Source: Hydrangea macrophylla (Eukaryota; Streptophyta; Magnoliopsida; Cornales; Hydrangeaceae). From it: DNA of 64,000 nucleotides. Made by a program: the position numbers and the translations under genes. Shown piece by piece: positions 33,121 through 45,890 of this stretch (position 1 is the first letter of the stretch; each line of letters opens with the position of its first letter). The stretch is taken from contig CM066984.1 in the NCBI GenBank assembly GCA_033977485.1, positions 107,975,691 to 108,039,690 of the forward strand, given 5' to 3'. The notes under the pieces were generated by a model. The model made no database searches, was not told the DNA's origin, and worked only from the letters and a program-made list of their open reading frames with translations.

Positions 33121-35842
33121 TGTCACACCCCAACCTGCCTCGGGCGAGTTGGGACACGTGTAACAAGCCCACACGTTCAAAACACCCTTAATTCATTAAG
33201 AAACACATGAACTGGACCTCATAAAACATCTTCTTTGACACAAAACAGACCCAAGGGCAAAATGGTCATTAATAAAGTATAGCAAATTTTATATGGAAAG
33301 ATAGCTCTTTGAGTCCCGGTTCCAACGCAAAAAAAGGGTACGCGAATCCGAGTTTTCTAGAGTGAGATATGTCTATTTCCGTAAACGCCGTCAGTGCTGA
33401 ATCTGAACCAGCGGATCGATCCGCCCCAGATCTGGATCGTTCCGGTTTTAGCAGAAAGTCATTCTCTGCAGTTCCAGATGCCCCGGATCGATCCGCACAT
33501 GACCTGGATCGATCCGGATCCTCTAGAATTGCTTTCTTGCTGCTAAAAACACCAGATTTTAACTTCAAACCAACTCCAAACATAACCAAACTTTGGAGAA
33601 ACATTAAGGACCCTTAATCAAAACACTTTTAAATGTTATAAGACATCAACATACTCATGTTACCAAAGATCATCAATCAAAATACATCAACTCCTCTTGT
33701 TATTCATAGTTCATCCCAAAATTCATGTTTCTCTCAATTACACACACAACCCTTCTATATAAAGAAAACCAAGTTAAACTTACAATCAAAATCATTTAGG
33801 TTCTTCCAAGCTACTCTTAATACACATGGCTTGTAACTAGCAACCATGACACATGGTTTGCTATACAACCAAACACAAACCCCCAACTTGGCATATTACA
33901 AACTTCCTCCAAACAAGAGTAAAAAATGCTGTCAAAACTTGATGTAACCATACCAAATCCTCATAGCCACATCCAAAATCATTTAGGAAATATTCCCAAG
34001 TGTCCCAAAACTTTATTCAAACATCATAAGAGTTTCATAACCATTTCTAAACATTTGAAAACTAGTTTAACCATCCACAATCCATAGAATTCCAACTAGG
34101 AACCTTAATTTGCATTCAAGTTCATATTCTTAAAACATATACATAAACATTGATCCATAAGGAGAAACCAAGTTAGTTTTCAACAAAAGTTACCCAACTT
34201 GCTCAAGTCTCTCCCAACCACACCCAACTTGTGACTTGTAAGTATAACTCATAGCTTGGAGCATAATCTACAACATTACCCAACTTAACATGTTACAAAG
34301 ACTCTAAAACACAAGGTGTTATACATTGACAATAGAGATACATGTTAAACATAACTAGCTAGACATATGAACATATTCACAAGATACAACTCCCCCGCCC
34401 AACCAGTCGTGCGGATCATTTCCTCTCCTCGTTTCGTTTGGTACCTGCGATGGTTATTCAATAACCACAACAGAAAAATATATTTTCATTTAAGCTTTCG
34501 CTTAGTGAGAGAACTAATCATGCTATTGGAATGCAAAGTATGTAAATGCAACAATCAATATAAACAACAACAAATTGATCTCCGAGAAGTCAAGTCATTC
34601 CAGCCACCACCCTCGGGTCCTTCTCACCCCGGATCTTTCTCACTTTTGGCGCATATAGTGCAACACACACTCTCTTGTGACCCCGAAGGCGTCACCGACA
34701 TTTCATTGTGGTCGTCACCACGCCCCACTCATTGAGGGCTTCCTGTCCCTTACATATGGGACCTATAAATGATGACCACTACTTGACTTCCCTTTGATCC
34801 ATATAAATATTTAAGCAACTTAGCACATAAGCATAACAAATTCACATATTTGACATGCTTTTTACCCAAATTCATCAAAATACATATACATAAGCAAGAA
34901 TTTAGCAACTACTAGCAACAATTACCACATGAACATAACTAGACATCCAATTTTGGAATTAGAACACTCACCTCTTCGATTTACTAGCGAATTAAGCTTA
35001 GAAATTCCAACCTCTAGCAAATTTTCAACCCAAATCCCACCGGTGTAATTCCTACATAAGTTTGGTACCAAAAACACCATCTATCAAGAACGGTTGCCGT
35101 AAAAACATTGCCGAAAATGAAAATAAAGAACGTGCATGCGATCATCTTACGTCCACGAGTCCAAATATGGTCTCGGATTGTAAATCTGACGCCGAACGGC
35201 GAAGGAACGACGTCAAACGTCATCGGAGAAACCCCGTCGTCTTTGCAGAAGCTCTCGGTTCTCTCTCTACGTGTTCTTCTAGCTTGCATTTGCTGTCAAT
35301 GACTCTTATGAGTCATCAAATGCCTTTACAAGAGATAAACATATATTTTTTTTCATATTTTCATTTACACCCCCAAACCTTTCTAATGGTTTATTATGAC
35401 ACCTCCAAAGTAATTATGTTAATTACCCACATTTTCTAAATGGATATAATCTATATCACACGTGGGTCCCAAATGTGGTCCCACATATATCATGAGGTTG
35501 CTATTAAACCTATCAATTATGAAACATATTCAAATGCGCCCTCACATGGATACCCAAACTGGTCCCCGTTATAAGACATAAAAAATATCTTTAAGCATTT
35601 AAACAATTAGTCATTTAAACATATAATGACATCTATATGCAATTCACATCATTTAGACCTTCGTCAGGTCCCACTTTTATATCAGTCCTTCTTATCACAG
35701 GACTTTCATCTGCGTCCGCATTTGAACACCTTTTTACCTGTGGGTTCATAACCCCACATTAAATCATTTCATGTATTAATTATTATTAATAAACACATGC
35801 TAATATCACACCAATCTTCTTTTTTCGGGTACGGGTGTTACA
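33121..35842 (-). repeat. Element F 5' LTR
   Basis: 2,722 bp. On the plus strand it begins TGTCACACCCC and ends GGGTGTTACA. It matches solo LTR C in order and ends. Confidence 0.88.
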
Positions 35843-36541
35843 CAAAAAGTGTTGTGTTCATGGTTCTCATTCAAAATCTTGGACTTCTATGTCCATTAAT
35901 GGTGCTTCTGTATCCGTCGCTTGACATCTCTGGTTTTCATCACTTGAATTCTTAGGGTTTTTGTGTCCAGGATTTCCATGTCCATCGGTTATCTATCAAA
36001 CTTCATCTTTGATTAACGTCCTCAGGGACCCCACATCTGACTACATTCGCTTGTGAAGCACACTTTCCAAAATTCAAAATTTTTCCCCTAGACCCAGAGT
36101 CTTCTAAACCTTGATGTCCTTATCCGAGTCATCCACCACATCACAAGTCGCAAACACTAGCACAACACCAGCCCACTCAGAGTGGCACACCCCACAGCAC
36201 CTGCTCATACTAGGATCATAACACTAGACATGATAGGACTCATGACACATTTCATATCACATCCATGCATTGTATATCATCCTCATAGCATAGCATCCGC
36301 ATGTCTTGTTGTGCATGTGCTATTTGTTCCTTTATGTCTCGAACTACGTCTTGGTATGATTCCCCTTGGGATACGTAGGCAGCCCACGAAGAGCGCGACC
36401 AACACTAGCATCAGCATCTTGCATCTTTTGCAACGCTTTTTATCCTAAATCTATAGCCTCCAAAAGACCTGTCTCTTCAAAGCTTTGGCACTCGCTTGCG
36501 ACATGCGTTGCCTCGCAAGTTCATGCCAAAGAGGGGCAAAC
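35843..36541 (+). other. Element E 3' internal region and polypurine tract
   Basis: Non-coding end of E. The purine-rich AAAGAGGGGCAAAC at 36,528-36,541 directly precedes the 3' LTR and is the likely polypurine tract. The GGGATACGTAGGCAG phrase at about 36,368 echoes the 101-bp repeat. Confidence 0.7.
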
Positions 36542-39500
36542 TGTAGACACCTCATTTTTTCGGCTATCAGATTTAGGAGACCCATAGCTTTGTGGTTCAC
36601 AATGATCGAAAAAGACTCAAAAGGACTCCTGGAAGTTAATTCTATTTCTCAAAATGCTCAGAATGACCAAAATACCCCTGAAAGCCCGAAAACTCCCAGA
36701 TTTTGGACCAAAAGTTCTGGAAACATGCTATGTCATAAGAAAAGTAGGAAAATGAGTTTTTAAGCAAAATCAGATGAAATCGTCAGCTCCCAACCGGAAG
36801 TCCTGGAAGTCCCCGAAAAGTCCTCGTTGACTGGCTTGACCAAGTTTGACCAAAAATGCCCAAATTTTCCAGGATCATTCTAGATCATGTGGAAAGTATT
36901 AAAATGAGTTTTAAAAGAAAATCGAGCGAAAACATCAGCTCCTGGGAGCTCCCAGAGGTTTCTAAAACTTCCCGGAAATCCCAAATTTAACCAGTTTGAC
37001 CAAAATTTGACTTTAAAACCGGAGCGCCATAACAATTTTAAAATATTTTTCATGGATACTAGAGGTCAATAGCTTTCCAATGGTATATCGCACATAATTT
37101 TTGGATTTAAAACAAGTTTATTGTGAATTTCTGAAGGCGAAAAAGGCGATCAAATTGGCTTTTATCACAAATACCGCAAAACTTTTCAAAGTGACCTATC
37201 CCCAAATTATTTTTTATGTAAAATAGACTCCATTACATTTCCAACGGTATATCACAACCTCAATTTGGAGTTCGTATGCATTTTTTTGTGAATTTTGGAC
37301 GAAATAGGGCCTTTTCGCGAATACCGGAACCTCTGGGGCCTAAATACAATTATCTGGACGAAGGAGGAACAGTGCCGCCGCGGCACTGGCCCACTGACGC
37401 CGCGGCACAAGCCCAATGCTGCCGCGGCACTCTCCTCCAGAACAGTATATTTTTGTAATTTCTTTTGGGGGTCCAATTTGATTAATTAAAAACCAAAACG
37501 ATGTAGTTTTATGTTTTCAGTTATTTTGAACCAATGTGAGTACTTCTAAAACCCCAAAATCACCCCAAATTAGCCTATATAAACCCCCCATTGCTCTTCA
37601 TTTTGGGGGGGCCAAGTGCAAAGTCCATAGAAGTTGTAGAGAGAAAGAGAGATGGAGATAGATTTAGAAGTGAGAAAGGAGCTTCCTCCTACTATTTTTC
37701 TATAGAAAGTGAGTTCCAATCTTGTTTTCCTCCACCATTCTTCTATACATTTCATCATCAATACACCCAATCACCATTTCTCTAAGCATTTTTGAGTTAG
37801 GAAGCTACTTCCATGTCCAAATGTCTATATCTATGAGTGAAACACCAAGCTACAAGTCCAATATCACATTGATTATCATCTATTGATTTGTTCATTTGCT
37901 TGCTTATATACAATGTTCATCTCTTCTTACCTCATTTATTTTTCATTTTCTTTATTTACTTACTAGTTCATCATCATCTAGATGATGACATGAAGTTTGA
38001 GGTGAGTGAATCCTTATGGATAGTAGCTCTTGACCTCAAAAACATGTTTGATAGATGATGATTATAACTTCAAGGTATCCTTGAGGTTATGTTAAAATAA
38101 AAATGAATCTCTCCAATAATATTGGGGGTTCTTGATGATGAGTTTGATGTTGATATTCCAAGAGGTTATAATCTCTATTTGATGTTGAAAATATACTTTT
38201 AAAACCTCTATTTCAAAACCCCTCTCAATCCCTCTCATTTTGATTTCAAGAAAGAAAACTCAAGTTTTTCCCAAAATCTTCAAAGTAGTGAGTCAAAACA
38301 GTGAGTGATCTGAGTTCAAAGATTTCTCTAGAACTCAATACTCAATGTATGGATGCAAGACCACTTGAAAAATCTTCCTAACTCATTAGGTAACACCCAT
38401 GATTTTTGGTTTGACTTGGAAATACTTGAAAATGGTCCATTTGGACCCAAACATTCTCTCCAGATATTCTGTTTTTGCTGTCACAGCAACTTGGTCTACT
38501 TTCAACTTGTTTTACAGAAAATGTTTACAAAATGAGTGGTCCTAACTTATTTTTCCCTTGAACATCAATGTCTTAGGGAACTCTCTGTATAAAATGGGCC
38601 TTTAGATAATTTGTTTTCATTTTCTAAGAGTTTTTGGCATTTTAGTCGACAGTACGAACTCTGTTTCTGGGTAACCTCCATTGTTCATATGATTTCTCTC
38701 AATTTGTAATAGTTATTGAATATTGACTTTTTGGATTATGTTCTAGACACAATAAGGAAGATCTCCATAAAACATCATGCATTGACAACATTCATAACCC
38801 CTATTTTCAATTTTCAAAAGATCATGTTACTGTTCTATCCACTATTCACAGCAAGCACATTTTAACTTTCATTCTTTGATTTGATGCTTACATGCACATG
38901 TCTTAGGAAGTAGTTCATAATACATTTGTACATATCCCATGATGATTTCATTCATTCATTCATACACATTCTAGACTTCTAAGTCATTCTAGGAATCCAT
39001 GAACACAAAGCACACTACAACCTTTACACATTCTAGATACATACATTACATCCATGAAAAGATTTGGGGCTTTTGTGACTCCTAATCTAAGAAGATTATA
39101 AGGAATGATCATGATCACACGTTCATGCCTCCCCTCGATCTAATCCTCCTTTCTCATCCGTCTCGGGGATTAAGAGATCTTCTTTTCTCAAAGGATTACA
39201 TGCAGCATACTAGCTTTCTAAGCATATTTTGATTTCTTTGTTTATTTGTTTCAATAACAATTCATGTCCCCCTTTAGATTAGGAAGTCTTGATTATTTGA
39301 TACATGATTAGACAATTTTTCCTAGGTTTGTTTTGTGTGATCTTTCACTTTACATTGTGTGATACTTGGCTTAGATCTTATGAATGATATCTTATCTTTA
39401 GTTCTTCCATTTCAAATTTTCTTATGTGATGTAATATACTATCATAGTATTAATTGTCGAACCATACATAGTGTAAGATGATTATTTGGATGCTAATTGA

Positions 39501-39765
39501 GGCCCGTCGAAAGACGGGGCGAGTTGAGGGTGTTTTAGTCGCGACAAAGGCTTCTTCCTCTCTCGTACCAAAACCCCAAGCCAAGTTCTTTGGTTATGAA
39601 GGGTCGGTGCCCTTTATCCGTTTGGGTGAGTCAAAATTAGGTTTCTTAGTTCCGTAAAGACCAAATGGCGACTCTGTATCTGTTTTCAACAGACCATTTT
39701 CTTTCTTTGATCCAAATCAAATTTCAAACAAAAACAAGCAAGTAGTGGAATCCCGCGTGTCCACA
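36542..39765 (+). repeat. Element E 3' LTR
   Basis: 3,224 bp, aligned end to end with 20,771-24,023. TATATAAA box at 37,576-37,583. The GC-rich palindrome triplet is conserved at 37,371-37,431. Confidence 0.93.
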
Positions 39766-42718
39766 TTATGATTCATTGGAAATGGATGAGACTAATTGGA
39801 GGATGTTCATAACCCATTTAAGTACCTATGTGATTTTTGTTTTCATGAAATTCCATGCCTAAGATGGTTTGGTCTTATGATTTCAAAACATGCAACTCTC
39901 TGTCCAAAATTTTAGAACAGTAAGTCCGTTTTGAAATTAATAAATCAGAACCTTAATAGAGTTTCCCGGGTCTCTAATAATTTTTTATAAGTACCATAAT
40001 GTGTTAGGAAGATACTTTAAAAAGATCTAAGTGTTTCTCATTTTTTTACTATTTTTAGAAAATCGTACAAGATCTCTGGATAGAGGGTTGCTGATTCCTG
40101 AGTGATGTCTAGTGTTTTCCATATTCCCAGAGATCTAACCGTTCAAACCTTGATTTTCTTTTTGGGTTGTAAACTATACTCACATAGGCATATCATATCC
40201 AAAAATCATTAAGATCCAACCGTTGAAAGTATGGTTTTTCTACCTTTCAAAATCTGGTCTGCTCTTTGTAATTTGGGAAAAACAGTCACTGTTTTGTCTA
40301 ATCTTATTGATTTTAACTTAGATGGTTCCCTAATGTCTTGGGACCCAAATCATGTTTTGAATAATGATAATTTAGATTAAATCCAAAGACTAAGTGATCC
40401 AAATTAATGAATGAATTCACATCTCATTCTTGTTCATGATCATTCATTCATTCTTGTACATTAATGCTTATGATTAGAACTAGTTATTGGATAAAGATGG
40501 ACTTAGTTTAACCTAATTGAGCATAAACATGGATTCCTTATGATCATGTTGGAATTATAGAACCCCTATATGGACATTACATTGGCTCCTAGTTGAGGCT
40601 TGTATGTCTATAGAGATGCTATAGCTCCAACTAATCAATAGGAATTCATAATTTTGTCAATTCTTTCCATGCTTGATAGATCTAAGCTAGAGATTTAGGA
40701 TTGATTATTTGATGTCATATTATTATGTGAAGCATGTGGACTAACCTTTGTTTTGTAGCGCTTTGGAGGTATGACTTCTCATCTCTTCTATAGTTTATTT
40801 CATTTGTTGATTTTCTTGATTTTCGACTCCATGCGCGATACCTTAAACTAGGCCTTGCCTTATGTGTTTATATGCGTTAGAGACCTTTTCTTAGGTTTAT
40901 TTTATATGTATGCATTGCACGTTTAAATTCGCAGCTGGATCCCGGGTAAGTTTCCTAGTTCCCTATTTGCACATCATCTTGCTTGCTATTTGAATTATGT
41001 GGCTTATGAATGATATTTTGTCGTTAGCAATCTTGCACCCTTTTCAACATACTTGTGTAATGTATTATTTATATATATATGTATTAGTTGAGGGCATGCT
41101 TAGATTAATAATTCGATTAAATAGGATGATGAGTAGAGGCCTATCACGAGATAGGATGAAAGAGGGTGTTTTAGTCCGTCGGGCTTCTTCCCCTTTCATT
41201 CCATAATCCCCGGACCCACATTATCTTTGGTTTCGCAAAAGATCGGTTGCTTTTAAAAATGGTTTCTTAATTTTCCTAAAAAAAAATTAAGTGGCGACTC
41301 TTCGTGTATTTGAATTTGAATTTGAAAAAATATTTTGAAAAATTAAAAGTGGGCCCAAATGCCGACATCCACAATATGATTTATGTGTTAAATTGTATCA
41401 TTGCACATGTTAAGCATTCAATCATGTTTAGATCACTCACTAAGCGTAATGCTTAAGAAAACCGTTTTCTGTTTCTGTTGTGGTAAATAACAACCACAGC
41501 AGGTCCGGAGCAATACCCGGAGAGAAGGTGACGCGCTCAGGAATGGGGGAGAGAATTAGAACTTGTAAATATGTTTTAAACTTGTGTTAGAGTGTAACTT
41601 GTGGCTTGGGATCCCTAACTTGTGGATTGAAACCTTGACTCATGTATTTAATGTCAACATGAAGGAACTTATGTAATTTTCTATGTTAATTTTAATATTG
41701 GGTAAGTTGTATGTTTTGATTATTCCGGAAAGTCCAAATACATATGTTGCAGCTTTTGGGTATGTTCTGCTTTGGAACTAAATGTTTTGGAATAGTTGTA
41801 ACCAAATGTTTTGAACGATTTGTAATCTTTTCCGGAAAGGCTATATGAATGGTTGTTCTTGAAATCAACTAGGAGTGATTATTTGTTTGACTCATTTGAG
41901 GTGGTATACATTTGTTTAAATGAGAGAGAGAACTTGTATGGATACTTGTCATGTCTCTCAAAGTTTTTGCTCAGTTGGAAAAGTGTTGGCTTGAATTGAA
42001 TCCATTGCTAATAAGCTCATGTAAAAGGGTGTGATTTAAAGGAATTTGTTGGATTGATTGAGGTTATGTTCATGAATTCTTGTTTGAAGAGTTAAAATTT
42101 ATGTTAGAGAGTGTTCCTAAATTGTTTTAGAGTGGTCCCTTAAAGTTCCATGAGGTTTGGGTTGGTTTTGTTATATGGTAAAACTTGCAACAAAAAAAAT
42201 TTGTTTTTTTAGCAGTAGCAAAATACTTGCTGCAGAGAGTTGGACTGAGCGAACTCTGCCCTGGGTTGAGCGAACTCTAGGCAGAATGGTTTCTGCAGAA
42301 GTTGGATTGAGCACATAATAATTGTGCTTAAGCTAACTCTTAGCAGAATGTCCTTGGGTGTATTCTGCTGAAAGTTGGATCAAGCAAACTCAAGTTGGAT
42401 TAATCCAACTCTTGGCAGAATGATCTAGTGGTTGAGTGTAGTCAATCCAAGATAAAAATGAACATAACTTGGTCTAGGAAGTTCGTATTCACGCGCCATT
42501 TTCAACGTTGAGTTCTTTAATTGGAAAGTTACCTTTTGAGATGAAAACTCGACAAAGTTTAAAATGACCATTTTACCCTTGGGGTTAGTTACATAAATGA
42601 GTTTTATTAATAGTTTAAAGAGAGTTTAAGCTTGTTTAATGCTATAAGTTTGGGGACGTGCCTTGGTGGTATTGTTACACGTGTCCTAATCCGCCCAAGG
42701 CGGGTTGGGATGTGACAC

Positions 42719-44008
42719 GAATATTGTATTAGCACTCCTCCATCGTTGAGTGATCATAAGTATGATCATTGGAAGAGGAGAATAGAAATTTACTTTCTTT
42801 CACTTGACTACAATCTTTGGAGTATTGTCAAAAATGGTTTTTCTCCTAAACCAAAGATTGAATGGAATGAAAGTGATCAAAATAACTTTCTATTGAATCT
42901 TAGAGCTATGAAAATTCTATATGATGCTTTAGATAATACCACATATAATAGAATTTGTTCATGCTCTAATGCTAATGAAATTTGGTGATGTTTAGAAAAT
43001 ATTCATAATGCTACTAACCAAATCCTTAAGTTGCAACAAAGAGTTAATGATGTTATAGGAAATGTTGAAAATCTATCTCATCAACAAGAAGTACAAAAAG
43101 GGGATTTTGTACAAGAAAAAGAATAAAGTTATATATGCTTATTTGCCAATGAAGAAGATGGGGAGAATGAGAAAATGGCAAAAGGGGGCACTTGGAGCGA
43201 TTCGGATAGTGATGCTTCCGAAGACGAGTCAAGCAACCAAGAAATTGCCTATGAAAGTAAGGTAAAAGAGGTAAACTCCAACTCATTTGCTAACTATGAT
43301 GAACTTCAATGTGCATTTGAGGAGTTACATGAGGAGTTGGAGAATATGGGAACTAAACACATTACTCTTAAAAATAACTTTTCCAAACTTTCAAATGAGT
43401 TAAATATTTTGAAATCTCAAAATGAATCTTTGAAGATTGAAAATGAAAAACATGTTTTAAGAGCACAATCTTCAAATGAGATTGAAAAAGAAAATTTGGA
43501 GTTGAAAAAGCAATTGGATGATTTAAAATCTTAAAATGAAATTTTGAGAAAAGAAAAACTTGTTTCAACCAATCAACCTTCAAGTGAATTTATTGAAAAA
43601 GAAAAGGTTGAATTGAGAAAGGAGGTAGATGATTTAACAAAACCTTTGGCCAAGTTTACCCAAGGTGAACAAAATTTGAATATACTTTTGGGAAAACAAA
43701 AATATGTTTTTGATAAGGCCTATTTGGGATTTAATCCCATATACAAGGAAAAGAAGTACAAAAGCTTCTTTGTAAAGTCCACACCCTCTATTTCAGATTC
43801 TGAAAATCCTCACAAGAAATTCTTTGTTGACGAATCAATCTTAAATAGGACCCTACCCTATGTAAGTTGTCATTATTGCATGAAAATGGGGCATGTTAAT
43901 TACAAATGTTCAATTCATAAGAAAATTAGCGTGGTTTGGGTTGTGAAGGGATCTTCTCCTACCTCCTCGGCAAATGTTGCATCCAAGAGGTGCTTGGACA
44001 TTGGTTAA
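42719..44008 (+). pseudogene. Element B gag, Sirevirus type (main part)
   Basis: A gag-like structural protein in one unbroken frame, spoiled only by three stops (TGA 42,986; TAA 43,124; TAA 43,532). The N-terminal part (SLSDHKYDHWKRRIEIYF) is the substrate-like fold of copia gag. A TWSDSDSD acidic stretch leads into a long coiled coil (about 43,290-43,530) typical of Sireviruses. The CCHC knuckle CHYCMKMGHVNYKC is at 43,868-43,909. The first roughly 10 codons lie on the other side of insertion C: the frame runs on from about 17,748, where ATA stands where an ATG would be expected. Nothing of pol follows. The section between UBN2-like and acidic parts looks shortened compared with family members. 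Confidence 0.8.
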
Positions 44009-44630
44009 ATCTCTCACCTTAAACCTAGTAGGAGTAGGTTAGATTAACTTGTTTTGATATTTCTCTTGAGTTTGATAGCATGCTCATCTTGTTTGATTTA
44101 TCAAGTTATTTTGTTTTGTTGTTCATAGCTATTCCTTTCTTCTAAGAAGATAATGCATAATGTTGATTCTATAATTGGTATTCATTCGTATATACATATG
44201 TTGAGGGGGAACATATTACTATGTTCATTTTAGTTGGCTTGATTTTTTGGTATCAGGACATAATGCTCACTTTAGTTCATTTGGTATCATATTTGGTATC
44301 ATTATGTTGCCTCCAAGACATGTTTGCTTTTCTTGAGGGGGAACTTTTAGTTCAAACCCCCTATCTTTTTGTTGTTGTCAAAAAAGGGGGAAATGAATAG
44401 AGAATAGAGATCTTTTAGATCCTGAAACGGATGGGATATTGATAGAGATCTTTAAAAAGACGAGGGAAAATGTTAATACTGTTTTTGTAAAAGTTATCTA
44501 AAATTATCATTCTTGGACTCATACTTTGGAAATCTTGTTACTTTGAATGATTATATGAAAATGACACCTATTGTGCTTTAAATTGCTATATCTCTATTAC
44601 ATGTTTTGACATCATCAAAAAGGGGGAAAT
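44009..44630 (+). other. Element B 3' non-coding region with repeated polypurine tracts
   Basis: Four purine tracts precede the 3' LTR: TTGAGGGGGAAC (44,201-44,212), TTGAGGGGGAAC (44,333-44,344), AAAAAAGGGGGAAATG (44,380-44,395) and AAAAAGGGGGAAAT (44,617-44,630, adjoining the LTR). Multiplied polypurine tracts here are a known feature of Sireviruses. Confidence 0.75.
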
Positions 44631-45885
44631 TGTTAACCTTGAATTTACTTAAGGCATTATTTTTGTTTTGTTTTGATGATGACAAATCTAGTGATAATTG
44701 CATACTTTCATTGGTTCTATTTCAATCAATTATTATGTCATTTTCATTGTGCTAATCTCTTGATTTATGCATTTAGATGTTCTAACTTTGGTTGAGATAA
44801 TGAGATAGCATATGGTGAAGTCCAAGAGTGATGGAGCTCAACAAGGATCAAGCTTGAAGACTTGAAGATTTTTCATTCTTAGTTGAAGACTAGTTTCTCT
44901 TTGTAAAGCTTTTCGATTATCACTCATAAAGGGCTTAAAGGCTTTAAACTTGGATAAACCTTTCAAAACAAGAAAACTATTTTTCTGATGAAAAACAGTC
45001 GACTGAACCTCTATTTAGTCGACTGGACCCTTTAGATTTCAGTCGACCGGACCACTTTTCAGTCGACTACTATTCAGTCGACTGGACCCTTCAGATTTCA
45101 GTCGACCGGACCACTTTTCAGTCGACTGGTTTCTACTCTGAAAACATACATTCTGCTTCTCAAGATTCAGTCGACAGGGCCACTTTTCAGTCAACTGAAA
45201 AAGGCATCAGTCGACTGGGTCGCGACTTCAGTTGATTGGATTAGACAGTTTGTGCATAACTGCTAGTTTTCTTTAAAGGCTAAATATTTACCATTTTGCC
45301 ACTAACGGCTATAATCTTTCTTGGCCTATAAATACATGTTTTTCAAAACCTATTAAGGTGGATCAATCCATTGGAAAACATCTATTTTAATCACATAACT
45401 TGTTGATTTTTTATCATTCACATTTGAGCCTTAGTTGTGTGAGTTTATCAATTTGCTCTAGTTCTTGATTTGTATTTCTTTAAGGAGTTGTTGTGTGAAC
45501 TTTAAATTGTATTATCCACTCTAGAGAGAGAGAGTTCAATTTGTACCCAAATCAATTGTAAAGAGTGAGGGTTAGTAACCATTGATTGCAAAGAAGAGGT
45601 TTTCTTCTTTGGAAGAGATTGGAGTCTCTTGTAACGGTTTGGTCTATACCCGTGATGTAGATCGGATTAAAGGAATCCTCAAGGGGTGTTTCTTGAGGGG
45701 TGGATGTAGGCCGCGGTGTGCGGATTGCCAAACCACTTGAAAACTCGATTTGCAAGTTTCTTTTCCCTTCTCTATTTACATTATTATTTGTGATTGTGTT
45801 TAATTTGCAATTAAGTTTTTAAAAGGTTAATTTTCTGCTAAAACCTTATCCACCCCCCTCTAAGGTTTCCATATTTGGGCCAACA
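44631..45885 (+). repeat. Element B 3' LTR
   Basis: 1,255 bp, 66 bp longer than the 5' LTR. Most of that is a tandem duplication of about 59 bp inside the CAGTCGACTG cluster (about 45,010-45,125). TATAAATA box at 45,327-45,334. Confidence 0.93.
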
Positions 45886-45890
45886 CAAAA

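Larger units (their letters stand above)
30990..35842 (-). mobile_element. Element F: truncated gypsy-type element inside E
   Basis: A single 5' LTR (33,121-35,842), a primer site and a decayed internal region running leftwards to about 30,990; the 3' part and 3' LTR are missing. The LTR is of the same family as solo LTR C but in opposite orientation. The left junction lies close to the end of the 62-bp array and cannot be fixed exactly. With no second LTR, no TSD can be read. Confidence 0.7.
20771..39765 (+). mobile_element. Element E: Tat/Ogre-like LTR retrotransposon lacking pol
   Basis: Two 3.2-kb LTRs (20,771-24,023 and 36,542-39,765), about 3% different by eye, flank a 12.5-kb interior. 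TSDs TCATG (20,766-20,770) and TTATG (39,766-39,770) differ by one base. The TGTAGACACC start, the very long LTRs, the TGGTGACTCTGCTGGGGA primer site and the gag type are those of the Tat/Ogre branch of Ty3/gypsy. The interior has a gag fragment, several tandem arrays and the foreign insertion F, but no protease, RT or integrase. It is therefore non-autonomous or heavily deleted. Confidence 0.9.
19069..41373 (+). mobile_element. Element D: solo LTR related to Tat/Ogre family (interrupted)
   Basis: Starts TGTAGACACC and ends GACATCCACA, with a perfect TSD ATATG at 19,064-19,068 and 41,374-41,378. The two pieces (19,069-20,770 and 39,771-41,373) total about 3.3 kb. That is the size of one LTR of element E, to which the ends and the AGGGTGTTTTAGTC..GGCTTCTTCC block near the 3' side are related. 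A TATATAAA box is at 19,756-19,763. No internal region is left, so this is a solo LTR. Confidence 0.85.
17776..42717 (+). mobile_element. Element C: solo LTR of a gypsy-type family (interrupted)
   Basis: The ends are TGTAACAACTG and GGGATGTGACA. The flanks CGGAT (17,771-17,775) and CGAAT (42,718-42,722) are a 5-bp TSD with one change. The two pieces, 17,776-19,068 and 41,379-42,717, add to about 2.63 kb. They align in order with the single 2.7-kb LTR of element F read on the minus strand, including the TCTCACTAAGC and TTTCTGTTGTGG segments. So C is one LTR, not a pair, probably left by recombination between LTRs. It lies inside the gag of B. Confidence 0.85.
16496..45885 (+). mobile_element. 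Element B: gag-only Ty1/copia (Sirevirus-like) retrotransposon
   Basis: The LTRs at 16,496-17,684 and 44,631-45,885 begin TGTTAACCTTG and end GGGCCAACA. An initiator-Met-type primer site and polypurine tracts are present. The internal region, once the C insertion is removed, is only about 2 kb and encodes a Sirevirus-type gag with a CCHC knuckle and a long coiled coil. No protease, integrase, RT or RNase H is present. Total own length is about 4.4 kb. It must have relied on an autonomous partner (inference). LTR divergence is about 4% by eye. Confidence 0.9.
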
